DNA of 64,000 nucleotides from Clavelina lepadiformis. Lineage: Eukaryota; Chordata; Ascidiacea; Aplousobranchia; Clavelinidae. Positions within the stretch are counted from its first letter, which is position 1, and each line of letters begins with the position of its first letter. Location of the stretch: positions 8,186,501 to 8,250,500 of the forward strand of contig NC_135241.1 in the NCBI RefSeq assembly GCF_947623445.1, in the 5' to 3' direction. A model generated the notes under the pieces. It searched no databases and was not told the origin of the DNA. It worked only from the letters and a program-made list of their open reading frames with translations. Positions 26,401-47,695 of this stretch are shown here, one piece after another. The position numbers were made by a program, and so were the translations under genes.

Positions 26401-27540
26401 AAGTTTTCGTGGCATACGAATCTCTCGGACTAACATTAGTTTGTGAATCTGGGGAAGCCCCTCTGCAGCGAAATAGCAAAAAGTCTGCATTTGATAGGGG
26501 TAGTACGTGTTTATTTCATGAAAGTATAGAAATACAAAAAATATTTTAAAAATAGCATTAATTTGAAGTTACCTTTCTCAAAGCGAGTCAACAAAGGATG
26601 TAAACAAATTTTTGCTAAAATGTGGTATACACATTTTACGTAATCGTCGCATGCAGTGTAATGGTTATATGCACCTTTGTCGGCTATAATCAGTTTTAGC
26701 TATCAACCGCTTTAAGAAAAGAAACAAAGTATTTTTGAGTAGGTCTAATTTAGTCCTTAGGTTACAAATTTCTTCAAACATAGTCCTAGATATTCTACTT
26801 CTCCCAGACCACTACTTCCTTATAAGTGCACGAATGTCTAAGTGGGAAAATATCACAAAAACAACATATACTTACAGACATGCAATGTGCTCACATGACG
26901 ACTTATACGAGATACACCAGGAACTTGCTTTATTCAACGCATCGTTCTTTTACGCGTGATCTTTGATGGATTTCTTTCGGAACTTGCCTGCTAGTTCCCT
27001 ATTGTAAAAAGTGTACAAGCTGGTATTTTCTTCCGAGGTTTTGACTAACAATTAAGCTGTACTGCTGTAAAATGCAAGTTGGTGATGGACAAGGTAACTG
27101 AAGGAAAATACGGAAGTGCACGCTATCGGTGCCTTTCAAATTCATTGAATTATTAACATAACTTTCAAGACTAAAAACAAAATCCTTTTTAGTAGCCAAT
27201 GCTATGGTCAAATAATTGTCACAGATGAAAAATCACAATAACTGAAGGACTTGCTGCTGTGAAGAAGTTTCAAACTTTACTTTCCAGACAGAGAAAACAT
27301 AGCAAGTCATAGTGTTGGAAAAAGTTGGTTCAGAAAGTACAGTAAAATAGTTTATTCCCCTGCAGGCATAGTAAGTGGAAAAACGACTCAGAAAAATCAA
27401 CTTTAAAATCAACGTTAATTCTTTGTAGTTGCCAAGATTTTATCTTACAATTTTGTTTGTGCATTTACAGGCATCTAAATCTGCGTTAGAATTTACATAG
27501 TTAATGAACAATCCTGCCTTTCAACTAAACATTTGGGCTC

Positions 27541-28693
27541 ATGAAGCTTCAAATGTTGACAAAGGGTCAACCTGCTTCAAACCAGGGAAGAGTTTCCCCG
27601 TACTACGTTCCCACAGGTCAGCAGCACGGTCCTATGTCGAAATCAATATATCCTCAATGGAATACCAGCAGCGACCAGTTTAGCCTACGACATGATATCA
27701 ACAACTCGATCAACAACCAAGATTATTATGTTGCACCTAATAACCAATCTGTGACCAGGGTAGACGGGATGACAGTCATGCCAACCGATGATCTACAGCT
27801 AGTGGAAGAACATATTCGGCCGCTTATAAAAGAAGAACTTCGTTATACAATTCAAAGCAAGAGAATGGCTCGCGGTTTGCCCGGGACTGTCGAAATCGAA
27901 TACAAGGCACCCCGACCTGACGTAAGATTATTACGTACCATATAATTGTTAAAATTTACGGCAACTATTGTAACAAAATACAACTTCAGCAATAATTGCA
28001 AGCATGCAGAGTGTTTTTACAGGAAATCGTACTTTTGTGTGTTTCATTAACTTGCTTTCGCATGTAGGATGTATCTCCTCACACTATTGAAAAACGAGAA
28101 CGAAGACGGGAAAGAAATAAAGTAGCAGCTGCAAAATGCAGATTTAAGAAAAAGATTGTCTCCGAAAATCTTCAAGAAGTATGTGGAAACATTTTATTTT
28201 TTGCTTCATAAGTATAAGTTACAAGATAATTCTTACACTAAAACATTTCGTTAAAAACGATTTATACAGTCTGTAAAACTGTTTTCATTTTGGTATTTGT
28301 ATTTTTAAGAATGATTTAAATTTAAAGGAGTCTGAACATCTGGAAAATATCAACCTGCAGCTGAAACGCGAAATACAGCGCCTTCAGGAAGAGAGACAAA
28401 AATTGATTTATGTTTTCAATCTCCACAAACCTACTTGCGTTATTCCATGTAAAGATAATGATACTTTTATGGCATCAATTTCTGGTCCAGACACAATGCC
28501 AAACAATGACAAGAACTTACCAAAAGTTCCACCGGTGTCACAGTCTTATGATTTTGCAGAAACAATGTCTCACGAAACACGTGCAATAGATTGCCAAACG
28601 AGCGAATGGAATTCGCCAATCTCAAACAGCGCTACCGAATACGTTAACCTGCCACCCTCCATAAGTTCACAAGGAATCACGACACTTGGTTAA
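27541..28693 (+). CDS. ATF3: ATF3/JDP2-type bZIP transcription factor, 3 coding exons
   Basis: Basic leucine zipper factor of the ATF3/JDP2 group, stress-inducible regulators that bind CRE and AP-1 sites as homodimers or with Jun. Exons 27541-27921, 28068-28178 and 28328-28693 are all in phase 0 and give 285 residues, longer than the vertebrate proteins (about 160-180) because both tails are extended. The basic region has the signature NKVAAAKCR (residues 144-152). The zipper leucines fall at exact heptads 162, 169, 176, 183 and 190. After the zipper comes LHKPTC, matching the LHRPTC block that ATF3 and JDP2 share and Fos lacks. As in vertebrates, an intron interrupts between basic region and zipper. 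Residues 1-127 are Asn/Gln-rich and low complexity apart from a predicted helix around 88-110. Whether it is ATF3 or JDP2, or the common ancestor of both, cannot be decided here. Confidence 0.92.
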
Positions 28694-30186
28694 TTTCATG
28701 TCATAATAATCCTATTTTAAACTCAACAGCATTTTCTATGAACATGAAGTTAATCATACATAAGCATGAGTGTATTGATCCAGCAGTATTCGGATGGCCA
28801 CTTACAGTAGGTCTATACAGGTGGTTGCTGTTTATAGGAGATTGGCTAACAGAGGAGTATCACACAAGGCGGTGAAAGATTGTTTGGATGTTTGTCTGGA
28901 TATCTTAAGATAAGCTATCTTTATACACCCAAGCTTTTCGGCTTAGGGTATATTCTAAGGCTCCTATTAAGCAGAGCAAAGCAACCATTAAAAACACATC
29001 GAACTTTTTATTTGAGTGATTCTTGTGTTCTTGAATATATGTTTTTATATGCAATATGCCACCAGAATGCCAGTTTGACGTGTACAGAATTTGAATCTTT
29101 TTGTCGTGACAATGAATGTAAATCTACATCAGTTTGAGATAAAAAAAAAACGAATAAAATGGTCGCCGAACACATATGGACTTAGACTACTGAAGAAATT
29201 TGTAATGCTCGGCGAATTGCGCTTATTTCATCGTAAAGTCGTCGTACAAAACATGATAGAACAAAAGATATTAAGTAAAAGATAACTGCTTTGTATTGGG
29301 CTTTTATCTAAAAGACTAATACGTTGCCACCGAATGGACATAGTGTTTGTGCATGTTTAGTTGTTTACCTTTTATGATAGAGCGAATTTACTGAATTTAC
29401 TTCAGCAACTCTTTAATAATTTTCTTTTGTTGAAAGCTATAAGTAACCTAGAATTAATTGATTTGAACGTAATCTTGATTATAGTGCAATGATAATGCAT
29501 TTCCTGCGGAGTAGTAGAAATGCTTTTTTTACGTTGCATCACAAAATATACTAACTTTTTTGCCAAGCTGTAGTGCTGTTTAAAGTTTCTGATAATTTGA
29601 CACTAGCACATTTGTTAACAAAATTGTAAGGGTGGGTCACCGGCCACCCAAAAATTTCTATACAAGCTTACCCTAAATTTTGCGTCAATTTAAACTACAT
29701 TAACGACAAATAACTTTCATAACTTATGTCAGTTAGGCTATAAGTGAGGCATTATGTAAAACTAATAGAAATACTCAATTAATTTACGATTTAAAATTGT
29801 TTATTTCACAGGATAGGCCTATTTGGTCGAAAGCAGTTTGTAGTTTTAGCTATTGATTTTAGCATTTAAAAACATATAGGCTAGTTATAATACAACATCA
29901 GCTGTTGCGCAAGAATTCTAAAATGCTTAATAATAAATTAATAAATGAACCAAGTACAGTAAAGCTAAAATGCAATTAGGCCAAATGCCATTGTGATACC
30001 AATGTTTTCCAGTTGGTTAATTATACTTCTCTGTTCCCTACAGAACTACAGAAGGTCAATACGTCACTTCTTACAATAGGTTGTGATAAGCTTTATATGA
30101 AGTAATGTTTGCTTTATGTGCGATGCAAATCAATCAAATCTCATGTATTTTAAAAGTTCTATGTAAAATTGAGATAATACATGTCT
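28694..30186. other. ATF3 3' region and spacer to the phosphorylase gene
   Basis: Holds the ATF3 3' UTR. An AATAAA word about 460 bases after the stop (near 29154) is the first plausible poly(A) signal. A short GC-rich repeat-like word, GGTGGGTCACCGGCCACCC near 29633, is a near-palindrome and may be a transposon end. No other gene is seen. Confidence 0.45.
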
Positions 30187-30671
30187 TAGATTACTTACAA
30201 CCGGGCCAATCGCATTTTATTGCAATGCAAAGATCAGTCTTGCCAATATTAAGACTGTAGTTGCCACGTTGCCTCATTACTGCTGACGTTCGCATGCTTA
30301 CTCGACAATCACCGCAGGTGTTGCCTGCGGAAAAATTTTTGCGTTTCATCGGTGGCAGCCAATAATCAGGTGAGTTCAAATTATTGTCAATTGTTTCAGC
30401 GGTTGAACAGTACAAAGTTTGAAACTAAGACAAGAAGAAACGCTGTCTTCAGGTAGGCTTAAACAAGGCATACACATCGGAAATTCCAGATCTTATAACG
30501 TGTAGAACAAGGTAAGTGTCGTGCAAAAATCTAGTATACGCTCAGCAGTATATTATTAAATTTGTTGCAATGCTAGTATTTGCCATTCATACGGTAAGAT
30601 TAATAACATGCTACTATGAATATCATGCCTAACAATGAACTGATTCTCTATTTCAGTTCAACTAATAAAAT
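30187..30671 (+). promoter_or_regulatory. Phosphorylase promoter region and spliced 5' leader
   Basis: Upstream of the PYG start there is a CCAAT word near 30360 in a locally GC-richer stretch. A non-coding exon appears to end at 30511 (ACAAG then gtaagt), and a good acceptor (ctatttcag) at 30656 is followed by 15 leader bases and the ATG. On the minus strand a splice-bounded open frame lies at about 30193-30430, but no family is recognisable and I treat it as chance. Confidence 0.5.
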
Positions 30672-39889
<9,218 letters not shown>

Positions 39890-40269
39890 TGCATGTTAAG
39901 CAATATGATGGCCGTATCTTGTTCACAATGCCAAATCCTCTGCAGTAAAGCTTAATATATTGTATATACAAAAGTTTATTCCCTAGACGTTGATTATTTT
40001 TGCTCTGCCTGTTTGTGGTACGCTATAGCCAAGTTTGCGAATATTCACGAAGTGCAGTCATGCCACACTGTGTTTGCATTGTTACAAAAACGATGTTCCA
40101 TCCATAACTCTGTATAACTGCCTGACACACAACACGATGCCATTACGGTAAATTTGTTAAGTATTAATACCGTTCAAGCATTGCTTTAAGCTTATATATT
40201 ATTGCATTTAGTTGAAAATAAAAGCATTATGCAGTTTACTGCACATGTTTGGTATTACTTAAAAGCCAA
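39890..40269 (+). terminator. PYG 3' UTR with poly(A) signal
   Basis: About 330 bases of AT-rich 3' UTR after the phosphorylase stop, with AATAAA at 40217-40222 followed by a GT-containing stretch. No other canonical signal occurs closer to the stop. PARN converges from the other side. Confidence 0.65.
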
Positions 40270-40640
40270 GATAGTCATTCAGAGACAGTATGATAAGCTA
40301 TCGTTGCCAACTGGATTTTAGTCAAGACACCTACATGGAGTATTTTCTTGGCAAACGAGCACAATTCACGCACGAGCACAACGTTGTGTTTTGGTTGGCT
40401 GCCGTGTTGGCAATCACATGATGTCACTCGCCAAAAAGCGGGACTTGACGTATAATTATTATCTGCAATTTTCGACAGCGACATTGAGTGGTTATAGTTC
40501 ACGACCGATTCGCGCTTGCTTTGTTCAATCTGCTTTAGGCGTCGTGGCCAGTTGTTTGTGCATCTTGTAGACATAGAACTACTTAGGTAAGTGAAAAAAG
40601 ACAACGGGGACACAAAACAGAGATACACTGCATGTTTGAA
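40270..40640. other. Unexplained CpG-richer stretch between convergent genes
   Basis: Between the PYG poly(A) site and the PARN 3' end lies a segment with visibly more CpG than its neighbours. It ends in a consensus donor on the plus strand (CTTAG then gtaagtg near 40585). The 117-codon minus frame at 40275-40628 matches no family I know. It could be a non-coding first exon of a transcript antisense to PARN, or an old repeat. Confidence 0.35.
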
Positions 40641-40956
40641 CCCATAAATTATGACCTTGCACTTATTATTTACGCAATATTCTTTTCTTAAAAACGTTCC
40701 TTTGTAATGAATATTTATTTACTGTGTAATGTATATACTAATTTCTTGATCATTGCAAGTAGCTTCCTATGCACTGTAGAATTGGTTCTGTACAGCCTTT
40801 GAGTGGTTTATGATTAAGTCTGTCCAATATCAGAAATGGTGCAAGATTCAAAAACGGATAATGCGAGACATATTGCAATCCAAACAAAATTTTGGTCATA
40901 AACATCTTAATTGATAGGCACACTAAACATGTTGAGTCAGGTCAGAAAAAATTGCA

Positions 40957-43900
40957 CTACCACTCATTTGGAACTTCAAACATTGGTGCATCACTAGTTG
41001 AACTATTTTTGGATTTCATGTTTTCACTAAATGAACTATCAGATAAAAGATTTGCTAAATTATTAGGGCTTTCCTTTTTAGATTCATCAGCTTTATGTAA
41101 GGGTGAATTAGTTACGACTTCAATATTGCAGTTCTCAATATCATATGCACATTCTTCTTGTGACTTTTGCTTTTTCAGTTTTGGTTCACCGAAGAATTTT
41201 TTAGAATTTGCAAAATCATTGTCTTCCTTTGTAGACGACCGCTTCCGATTAGAACTTGCTGGAACATCAGAATGACCAGTGATGCTGGCAGCTTGGAGCC
41301 CGCTTGTAAATGATAATGAATGCGACAATGGTATTGTTGACCCTGATGACGCGGTTATGTTGTTGTGAACATTTTGCTTCGTCCATATACGATGTTGTGA
41401 ATGCGTAGAATAGAAACCAGATACACTATCAGCTTTGTATTCATTGTAAGTTGTAATTCGAAATAGGCATGGTTCCGCCGCATCAGACTTCATTAAACTC
41501 TTTACATGTTTGGCCTGAAGACAACAACGTACTTTCAGGAATTTGAACGTTATGATATTAACACAAACCAAAATCGGATTTGGTAATTATGTATTAGATA
41601 TAGTGATTAACCAACAATTTTAACTGAAAACAACGAGAGGAACCAACATTAGACTGCATATCTTAGTCAGAGGAAAAACTTTTACCTGGCCTTTATTGTA
41701 AAGTCCAACAAAGCATGCAATGTCATTGATCCATGATATACTAATCTGGCCGAGCGGTGAAAATAACTGCCGAAGATCACTGGCCTTCCATGAAGATGGA
41801 AATTCAATATAAAAGACGTGATCCCGACTAGGTGTAAGATCTGCTCCAGCCAGATTTAAGTATGGAATATCATGACTGCGCATAAGGAATATCTACAATG
41901 CAAATTAATGCTTCAAGAATTAAGCATTTCCTTTCTGCACATAAGTAATGTGGTCCAAAATTATAAATAATAATTATATAATCTAATCTTTTGCCCACCT
42001 TATTTATGTATGGGGAAGTAAGGTTTTGCAAAGATGTAAATGATGTCACATGATTAGGTTTGGAAGAATTTTGATACGATGACAAGTGATTTACCATAGA
42101 TAGGAAAGCAGTGCCTGCAAAAGACTTCATATTTTAGTATCATTTTCATCACAACTGCTAATGGTGAAAGTGGCAAATCCAAATGACAGTAAGTTAGTAA
42201 CTTAGAAGTCATCTCTCCGTCCTGACTACCTGTGATAAAGGCATCGTAAGCTGCTTCATGAAGGTTTTCATTTTGGGTTTCTGCAGTTGCAACATTGTAT
42301 TTTCCAGGTATATCGACATCAGAGGGTTTGAAAGGTGCTTCACGAAGGCGAGTGTTCATTTCACCTAACGCAGTTGTAGTTAGAAGATCCTAAATCGCAT
42401 TTGATATTAAGTTGAGCTAAGAATAAGTGTATCGCTAAAAATCCACAAGTAATCAGTTCTTTGAAATGCTTATTGTATTCAAAACTACAGTCACATTTTA
42501 TTACCCTGCACTCCAACAGTAAGTACAGTAAGGTATAAATTATATTACCTTAAATGGCAACATGCTTCCCATTAGCTTAGTGTCAAGCAAATTAGGAAAA
42601 ACACATTGCACCAATGATTTGAAGTCTTCCAAACATGGTGGCAAGGGACAAAAAAATTGCCGAATTGTGTAGATGAGGTCAAGTAACATGTTATGTCCAA
42701 CAATCAACTTTTGACATTCACTTAAGAGCTTGATGACCCTAAAAGGATATTACCTGTCACACAAACCAAAACAAGGATATTGTCTGAATAAAACTATGAT
42801 ATTTTTAAACCATAATCATAATGTATCCAATGGTGTATTCCTTAAAAAAACTAGTGTGTTTGTGCATAAACTCGGATTACCACTGGTGTTCATACGAACA
42901 TAAAAAAAGTTCACAAAACTTTTCTTTCGTTAAAACAAATTGCCTAAATCGATCTTGACACCATCCAGAAATTAAAAGTAATCCAACTGTACTGTATGTG
43001 TATAGGGCAAGCAATTACAAAATGATTTAGATGGATGCATGCAACCTCAAAAAGCAAGTGTGTGGGGGTGAACCTATTCCACCTGTTTTGAATACACCAC
43101 CAAACAATGAACTTACAGACTTACACTGAAAATCCAATTGCATCTTGTAATTCTTGTTCTTCCCTTTCCCTTGCTAGTTGCTCTCGAGCCTTCTTGATTG
43201 ATTCACTAGCTCCCCTAACTACCACTATATGCCGCTGATAAGTTTGTTCGTCAGTTCTTCCTTCCACCAAAATCTTGTCCGGGAACACTCGAGGGAGAGT
43301 TTCAAATAGAATTTTTCTGATTTCAAACACACAAGTGAGTTTATAGAACCTTTATTTTCCCAAAAGTTTGGGTTGCTTCAAAAGAGTTAAGTTAGCTACC
43401 TGAATGAATTCTTAAAATATTTCACCTTAAATAGCTGTTGCAAGGCTCTAAGACCAATTCATCGGATGTTTCTTCTTCGAGAAATACTTGCACTTGCTTT
43501 ATAACACCATCTGTGAAATCCTTTGTTTTTTGGTCGGTTATAGGTGTTGGACTTCCCTTGGTCATTGGACTTTGAAATGAGCTACTGTTTCTTGGATTAT
43601 GAAATGACCCTGTTTTCAAAATAACAAGAATTAAACGAATGGGGTAAAAAAACAAAACTGGAGTTCAGTTCAGAAGTGTGAACCAAACTTGCCCTTTCCT
43701 GGAGATTTATATGCATTTTCTCGAAACACTTGTTTTTCTTCCAGAGCAGACCTAACATTAGACTCCTCATTTTGATGAAGAAATGGAATGCCTTTTTTAA
43801 AAGCCTTATTGAAGTCAAATCCTTGTGCGGTCAAAAAATCTAAACTTGAGCTTTGGCAAGAAAATATTCTGAAACAAACAAAGTAGTTAAAATTATAAAA

Positions 43901-44328
43901 ACATTAAACACAACAACAAACAGCATTTAAAGAAAAATAAACCTGTCAGGAACTCCTTGCATTGATGAACGAAAAGGAAATATATAAAAATTAAATGCTT
44001 GAATTTTGTATTTCTGAAGTTCTTCATTCCAGCAAAATGTGCACATACCTTCAAAACATGAAGTAAGAACCCATTCAAACCATCATTAAAACGTGGCTGC
44101 TTACTATAAACAAATCTTTTTAAACTTACCAAATTGAAGTAAAAGAAAGTTTTCTGTATTACAATGGATTTTGAAGTATCTATCTTCTGGAGAATCATAT
44201 GCCGTTACATTATAAGTGCCATTGGATAAGCCTGTAAACTCTCCATCTATACAAATGAAGCTGGCTGCATTTATTGCTTCAGTTACGATGGGTAAAACTT
44301 CTTTAAAATTGTCTCTTGTTACGTCCAT
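40957..44328 (-). CDS. PARN: Poly(A)-specific ribonuclease PARN, 10 coding exons
   Basis: DEDDh 3'-exonuclease that removes poly(A) tails from mRNAs and trims small RNA precursors such as telomerase RNA and snoRNAs. Exons, 5' to 3': 44130-44328, 43943-44048, 43693-43868, 43426-43609, 43125-43316, 42549-42738, 42230-42389, 41999-42114, 41686-41892, 40957-41514. This gives 695 residues; human has 639. Catalytic residues are all present: Asp28 and Glu30 in CIDGEFTG, Asp306 in VGHNMLLDL, His393 and Asp398 in [11 protein letters not shown]. An R3H domain lies between (ETLPRVFP to VVVRGASE). The RRM-like domain follows with [14 protein letters not shown], keeping the tryptophan that stacks on the cap in vertebrate PARN. 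The Lys/Ser-rich tail ends in FEVPNEW, matching the human end FEVPDTW. Intron 3 only keeps the frame if its donor is GC (G then gcaagt at 43692). A minus-strand AATAAA is at 40714-40719. Confidence 0.97.
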
Positions 44329-45829
44329 TTCATTACAGACTAATATATTACAGCATTCAAAGCGAACAAACCACTAATGCTCCATTGACTGCACAGAAAG
44401 TTACTTTAAACACAAAATTTATCTTTTTACAATTGATACGAGTCGTTGACAAGTACTGAGTAGGTAATACTGTATATAGTTTATGACCAAAAACCTATCA
44501 CAGTCTGACTCCAAACTCACACTGACATGCATGCAGAGATAAAATAGTGAACACTTTTCATTTAGTAGACACAATGAACAAAGAGGTGTTTTAATTTCAA
44601 AATTTATACATAAAAAATTTCACATTATTCTCAATAACTGTAAAAGTGCTGGGGTTGCTGTAGTTATATGCTGGTAAGTAAAACGTAAATTATTCAGCAT
44701 AAACTTGAAAAAAACATCAAAAATTTTATGAATTTGTTGATATGAAACTTTCTTTTACTTTTTATGATAAAATAAAACCACTTAGATACAGCAGGTTTTA
44801 CACCAACAAAGGCTTATAATGTTAGAGACAAGAACGATAAGAATGGCAATATTCGATAACAAAAATGTTGATGAAAAGCTTCACAACCTAAATCTTTACA
44901 CAGCAAAGTGCACTGCCTTTTAAACTATTATCTGGGTTAAAGCCAAGCTTTTATTACTAAAACTATCATTGTAGGATAAATAGTATCTAATTGGTCTGAA
45001 CTACGGTATCAAATCATTTATTTTTCGAAGTAACTATTCCACTGTATGTAGGCTACGCAGCCTGTTGTAAAAGGATAGGCAGCTATAGGCGAGGACAATG
45101 GATATGCAAAAAGTTGATTTTAGCTGTTTAAGGATTTATCGGAGTTCAGAAGGTTGATTTAGGTTAGGTTACTATGTTATAACATTTAAGTTACGTTAAC
45201 AAGGAACTGAGAAAAATAACTTCGAACGCGAGATTTTTTTTGGTGAAGCAGTGGTAACCTTTATTTTTGCCATTAACTGTGCAGTGTGAAAATTAAGAAG
45301 CTAACCGTTATAGTAATAGCATAAAAAAGAACATGCTCACAAACGATTAATGAACAGAAGCATCTTAAAATATGTAACATGGTTATGATTGATAGTTTTA
45401 CTAACTTAAGTAAACTTTTCCTACTTTGGCTACTTATTTACATAGCTTTTTCCATGGGTACTTGTACTTTTATTTAAGTAATTGTTAGGTCAAACTGGTG
45501 TACCTGAGTAGGTTCACCAAGTCGGAAGTAGTCAGTGTTTTTATTCAAACATCATTTGCAGTAAAGTTTACTCGCAATCATTTCTGAACGAAGCCTTCAT
45601 ATAGGCTAGAGTTTACAATTTGATGTATTTGTACAATTTGATGTTGATGTATTCATTTAAACATTGCTCAAAGCATCTGACGAAGGACAAAAGCATAACT
45701 ATATTATTATAGCTTAACAAAATCATGAATTTTTCTACAGTTATAGCCTACTGCTTTTAGTAAGCTTGTGGAACTTAAATCGTACATAAACAGTTATTTG
45801 CTTAAAAAGCGATGACCCTCGACCGGAAT
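44329..45829. other. PARN upstream spacer, no gene recognised
   Basis: AT-rich sequence with short frames only. The first few hundred bases presumably contain the PARN promoter, but I see no clear TATA or CpG cluster. A polyadenylation-like AATAAAA near 44770 is unassigned. Confidence 0.5.
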
Positions 45830-46110
45830 ATATGGCAGTTTTGACAATGGGGGAAGTGATTATTTAATGACTTCGAACCCAGGTCATGAAAATTTGAAAA
45901 GACGCCACTTTTCTTAGGTCACTTTCCATAGGAGCCAACCAACTTCCTATACTACCCACAACTTACAGGCCACTATTGCAACCCACGATGCAAAGACAGG
46001 CGTCACCAAATGAAGCCTGTGTCGAGATTAGAAAGGCCACATCTCGTATAAAAAGAAGCCTGGCATGAGATTACAGAGGTCATGGGTTGTGTAGATTTGT
46101 GATAAATATA
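45830..46110 (-). repeat. Inverted arm of the minisatellite block
   Basis: Contains, in reverse orientation, the same words found in 46484-46870 and 47579-47690: GGGGAAGTGAT near 45850, GCCTGTGTCGAGATTAGAAA near 46015, and TTACAGAGGTCATGGGTT near 46072. Together with those arrays it forms an inverted repeat around a unique centre of about 370 bases (46111-46483). That fits a foldback element or a local inverted duplication. Confidence 0.65.
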
Positions 46111-46483
46111 TCAATTAATGTAATATAAAATTGTGTACGACATAGAATTCTCGTCTATCGAATCAGCGAAGCATAACACTTTGTGACGTAATCGATTGCT
46201 TCTATGTTACTGTGCGTGCATTACGAATTATCAGTCGTCACTTAACAGTCTACGAAGTTAACCCTAGAAAGTGGTCGACTTTATTATGTAGCTGTCACAA
46301 TGTTCTATCTTGATGTATTCGTTCAAAGAAGCTTCAAATATAATCAGATTATACAGTTGTCATTCCTGTGTCATTATTGCTGAAGTCTATCAAAGTTCAC
46401 TGTTAAGATATACACAAGTAAACAGACTTTGTAAGGAAGTGGGCAAACCTTACAGGTTAAGGTACCATACACCACTTTTCATT

Positions 46484-46873
46484 ACAGATTGAAGCCTAGA
46501 AAGGTCATGGTCAAGGTTTCAATCTACAGAACCCATGACCTCTGTAATCTCGAACCAGGCGTCTGAATTTCAAGCCTGGCTTGCAAGTCATAAATGGATC
46601 ACTTCCCCGCCTCACGAACCATGATCTTTCCAATCTCGACCCAGACTTCATTTTATACAAAACGTGGCCTTTCTAATCTCGACCCAGGCTTCATTTTATA
46701 CCAACCGTGGCATTTCCAATATCGACACAGGTTTCATTTTATACGAGCCGTGGACTTTCTAATCTCGACCCAGGCCTCATTTCATACCAACCGTGGCTTT
46801 TCCAATCTCGGCCCAGGCTTCAATCTACAGAACCCATGACATCTGTATTCTCGACCCAGGTTTCAATGTACAC
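46484..46873 (+). repeat. 43-bp minisatellite, main array
   Basis: Between about 46615 and 46850 at least four tandem units of 43 bp share the core TCTAATCTCGACCCAGGCTT followed by CATTTTATAC and CCGTGG. Units differ at several positions. The flanking part has longer, related units with ATCTACAGAACCCATGAC. The 81-codon frame at 46594-46839 is simply the repeat translated (a recurring NLDPGF motif) and is not a gene. It is continued beyond the inserted transposon at 47579-47690. Confidence 0.85.
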
Positions 46874-47578
46874 TTAGGGTTGCCATACGTCAGGTTTTTC
46901 CCTGACATGTCAGGGAATTTAGAGTTCAAATCTGCGTCAGGGTGAAATGCTAAAATGTACTTAAAAGTCAGGGATTTTTAAAATTGTATTTAAGTCCAAA
47001 GTTTTTCAAGGTTGCCACCTTTTATCAAACTTTTTCGTGGTCGTGAACATTCTCAGCTCGTCAAAACTGTCTGCAACTCGTTCATGACGTAAGTTGTTTA
47101 CTACCTTTTAAGATAAGATTTAAGATTTTTAAGAAAGGGATAAGATGACCATTGAGAGAATGAAAGGAAATTTAACACTTCAGTACAAAGCATGTCTTGT
47201 GAAGAATTTTATGTAGTTTTGAAGTCCAACAGGAGCTTGTTGAAAAAAATCAGATCTTCGGAAAAGTACGATTGGTATTAGGGAGAGTAGAGTATTATTC
47301 ATAAACTGTTATAGGTTCATTACTTGTAATTACTTTCGAGCGTATTTTGTAAAAAAATTGTGCTGATTTTCGTTTTCATAGACGTTACTGTATAGAAGAA
47401 AACTTGTATTCGTGTATTGCAATGCAACATTTCTTTGCTGTTTTTGTATTGTTTCGTGTTTATCCTACTTCACAAAAAAGAAATGACGGCAATGTACTTT
47501 GGTAATATTCTAAAGTTGGTTAATGCAACTGAGGTAAATTTGTCAGGGATTGTGCATTATCAAATATGGTAACCCTAA
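46874..47578. mobile_element. DNA transposon nested in the minisatellite
   Basis: A 705-bp element with terminal inverted repeats TTAGGGTTGCCATA (left) and TATGGTAACCCTAA (right). It interrupts the satellite unit: TTTCAA plus tgtacact stands on the left and tctacagaacccatgacc resumes on the right, so the flanks look like a diverged target duplication of about 7-8 bp. An internal GTCAGGGA word occurs near both ends. I find no transposase frame, so it is non-autonomous. The superfamily is probably hAT but not certain. Confidence 0.75.
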
Positions 47579-47695
47579 TCTACAGAACCCATGACCTCTA
47601 TAATCTCGACCCAGGCTTTTTAATTTTAAGCCTAGTTTGCAGGTCATAAATAGATCGCTTCCCCGTTTCACGAGTTACGACCCCGCATCTCTGAG
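47579..47695 (+). repeat. Minisatellite remainder right of the transposon
   Basis: Continues the interrupted array with CTACAGAACCCATGACCTCT, then AATCTCGACCCAGGC, then a segment parallel to 46575-46620 (GGTCATAAATAGATCGCTTC against AGTCATAAATGGATCACTTC). It shows that the transposon inserted into an existing array. Confidence 0.75.

Noticed and set aside
30193..30430. Splice-bounded minus-strand frame opposite the PYG promoter
   Set aside because: Acceptor and donor fit by chance; no partner exons or recognisable protein, and the plus strand is explained as promoter and leader.
40275..40628. 117-codon minus frame as a possible extra PARN exon or small gene
   Set aside because: PARN already ends in its conserved terminal motif at 40957, and the frame resembles no known protein.
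46594..46839. 81-codon frame with repeating NLDPGF-like peptides
   Set aside because: It is the 43-bp minisatellite read through; the repeat length is not a multiple of three and the units decay independently of frame.
46484..46860. Regularly spaced repeats that could suggest a CRISPR-like array
   Set aside because: Units are directly tandem 43-mers without unique spacers, in a eukaryotic locus with spliced genes; this is a minisatellite.
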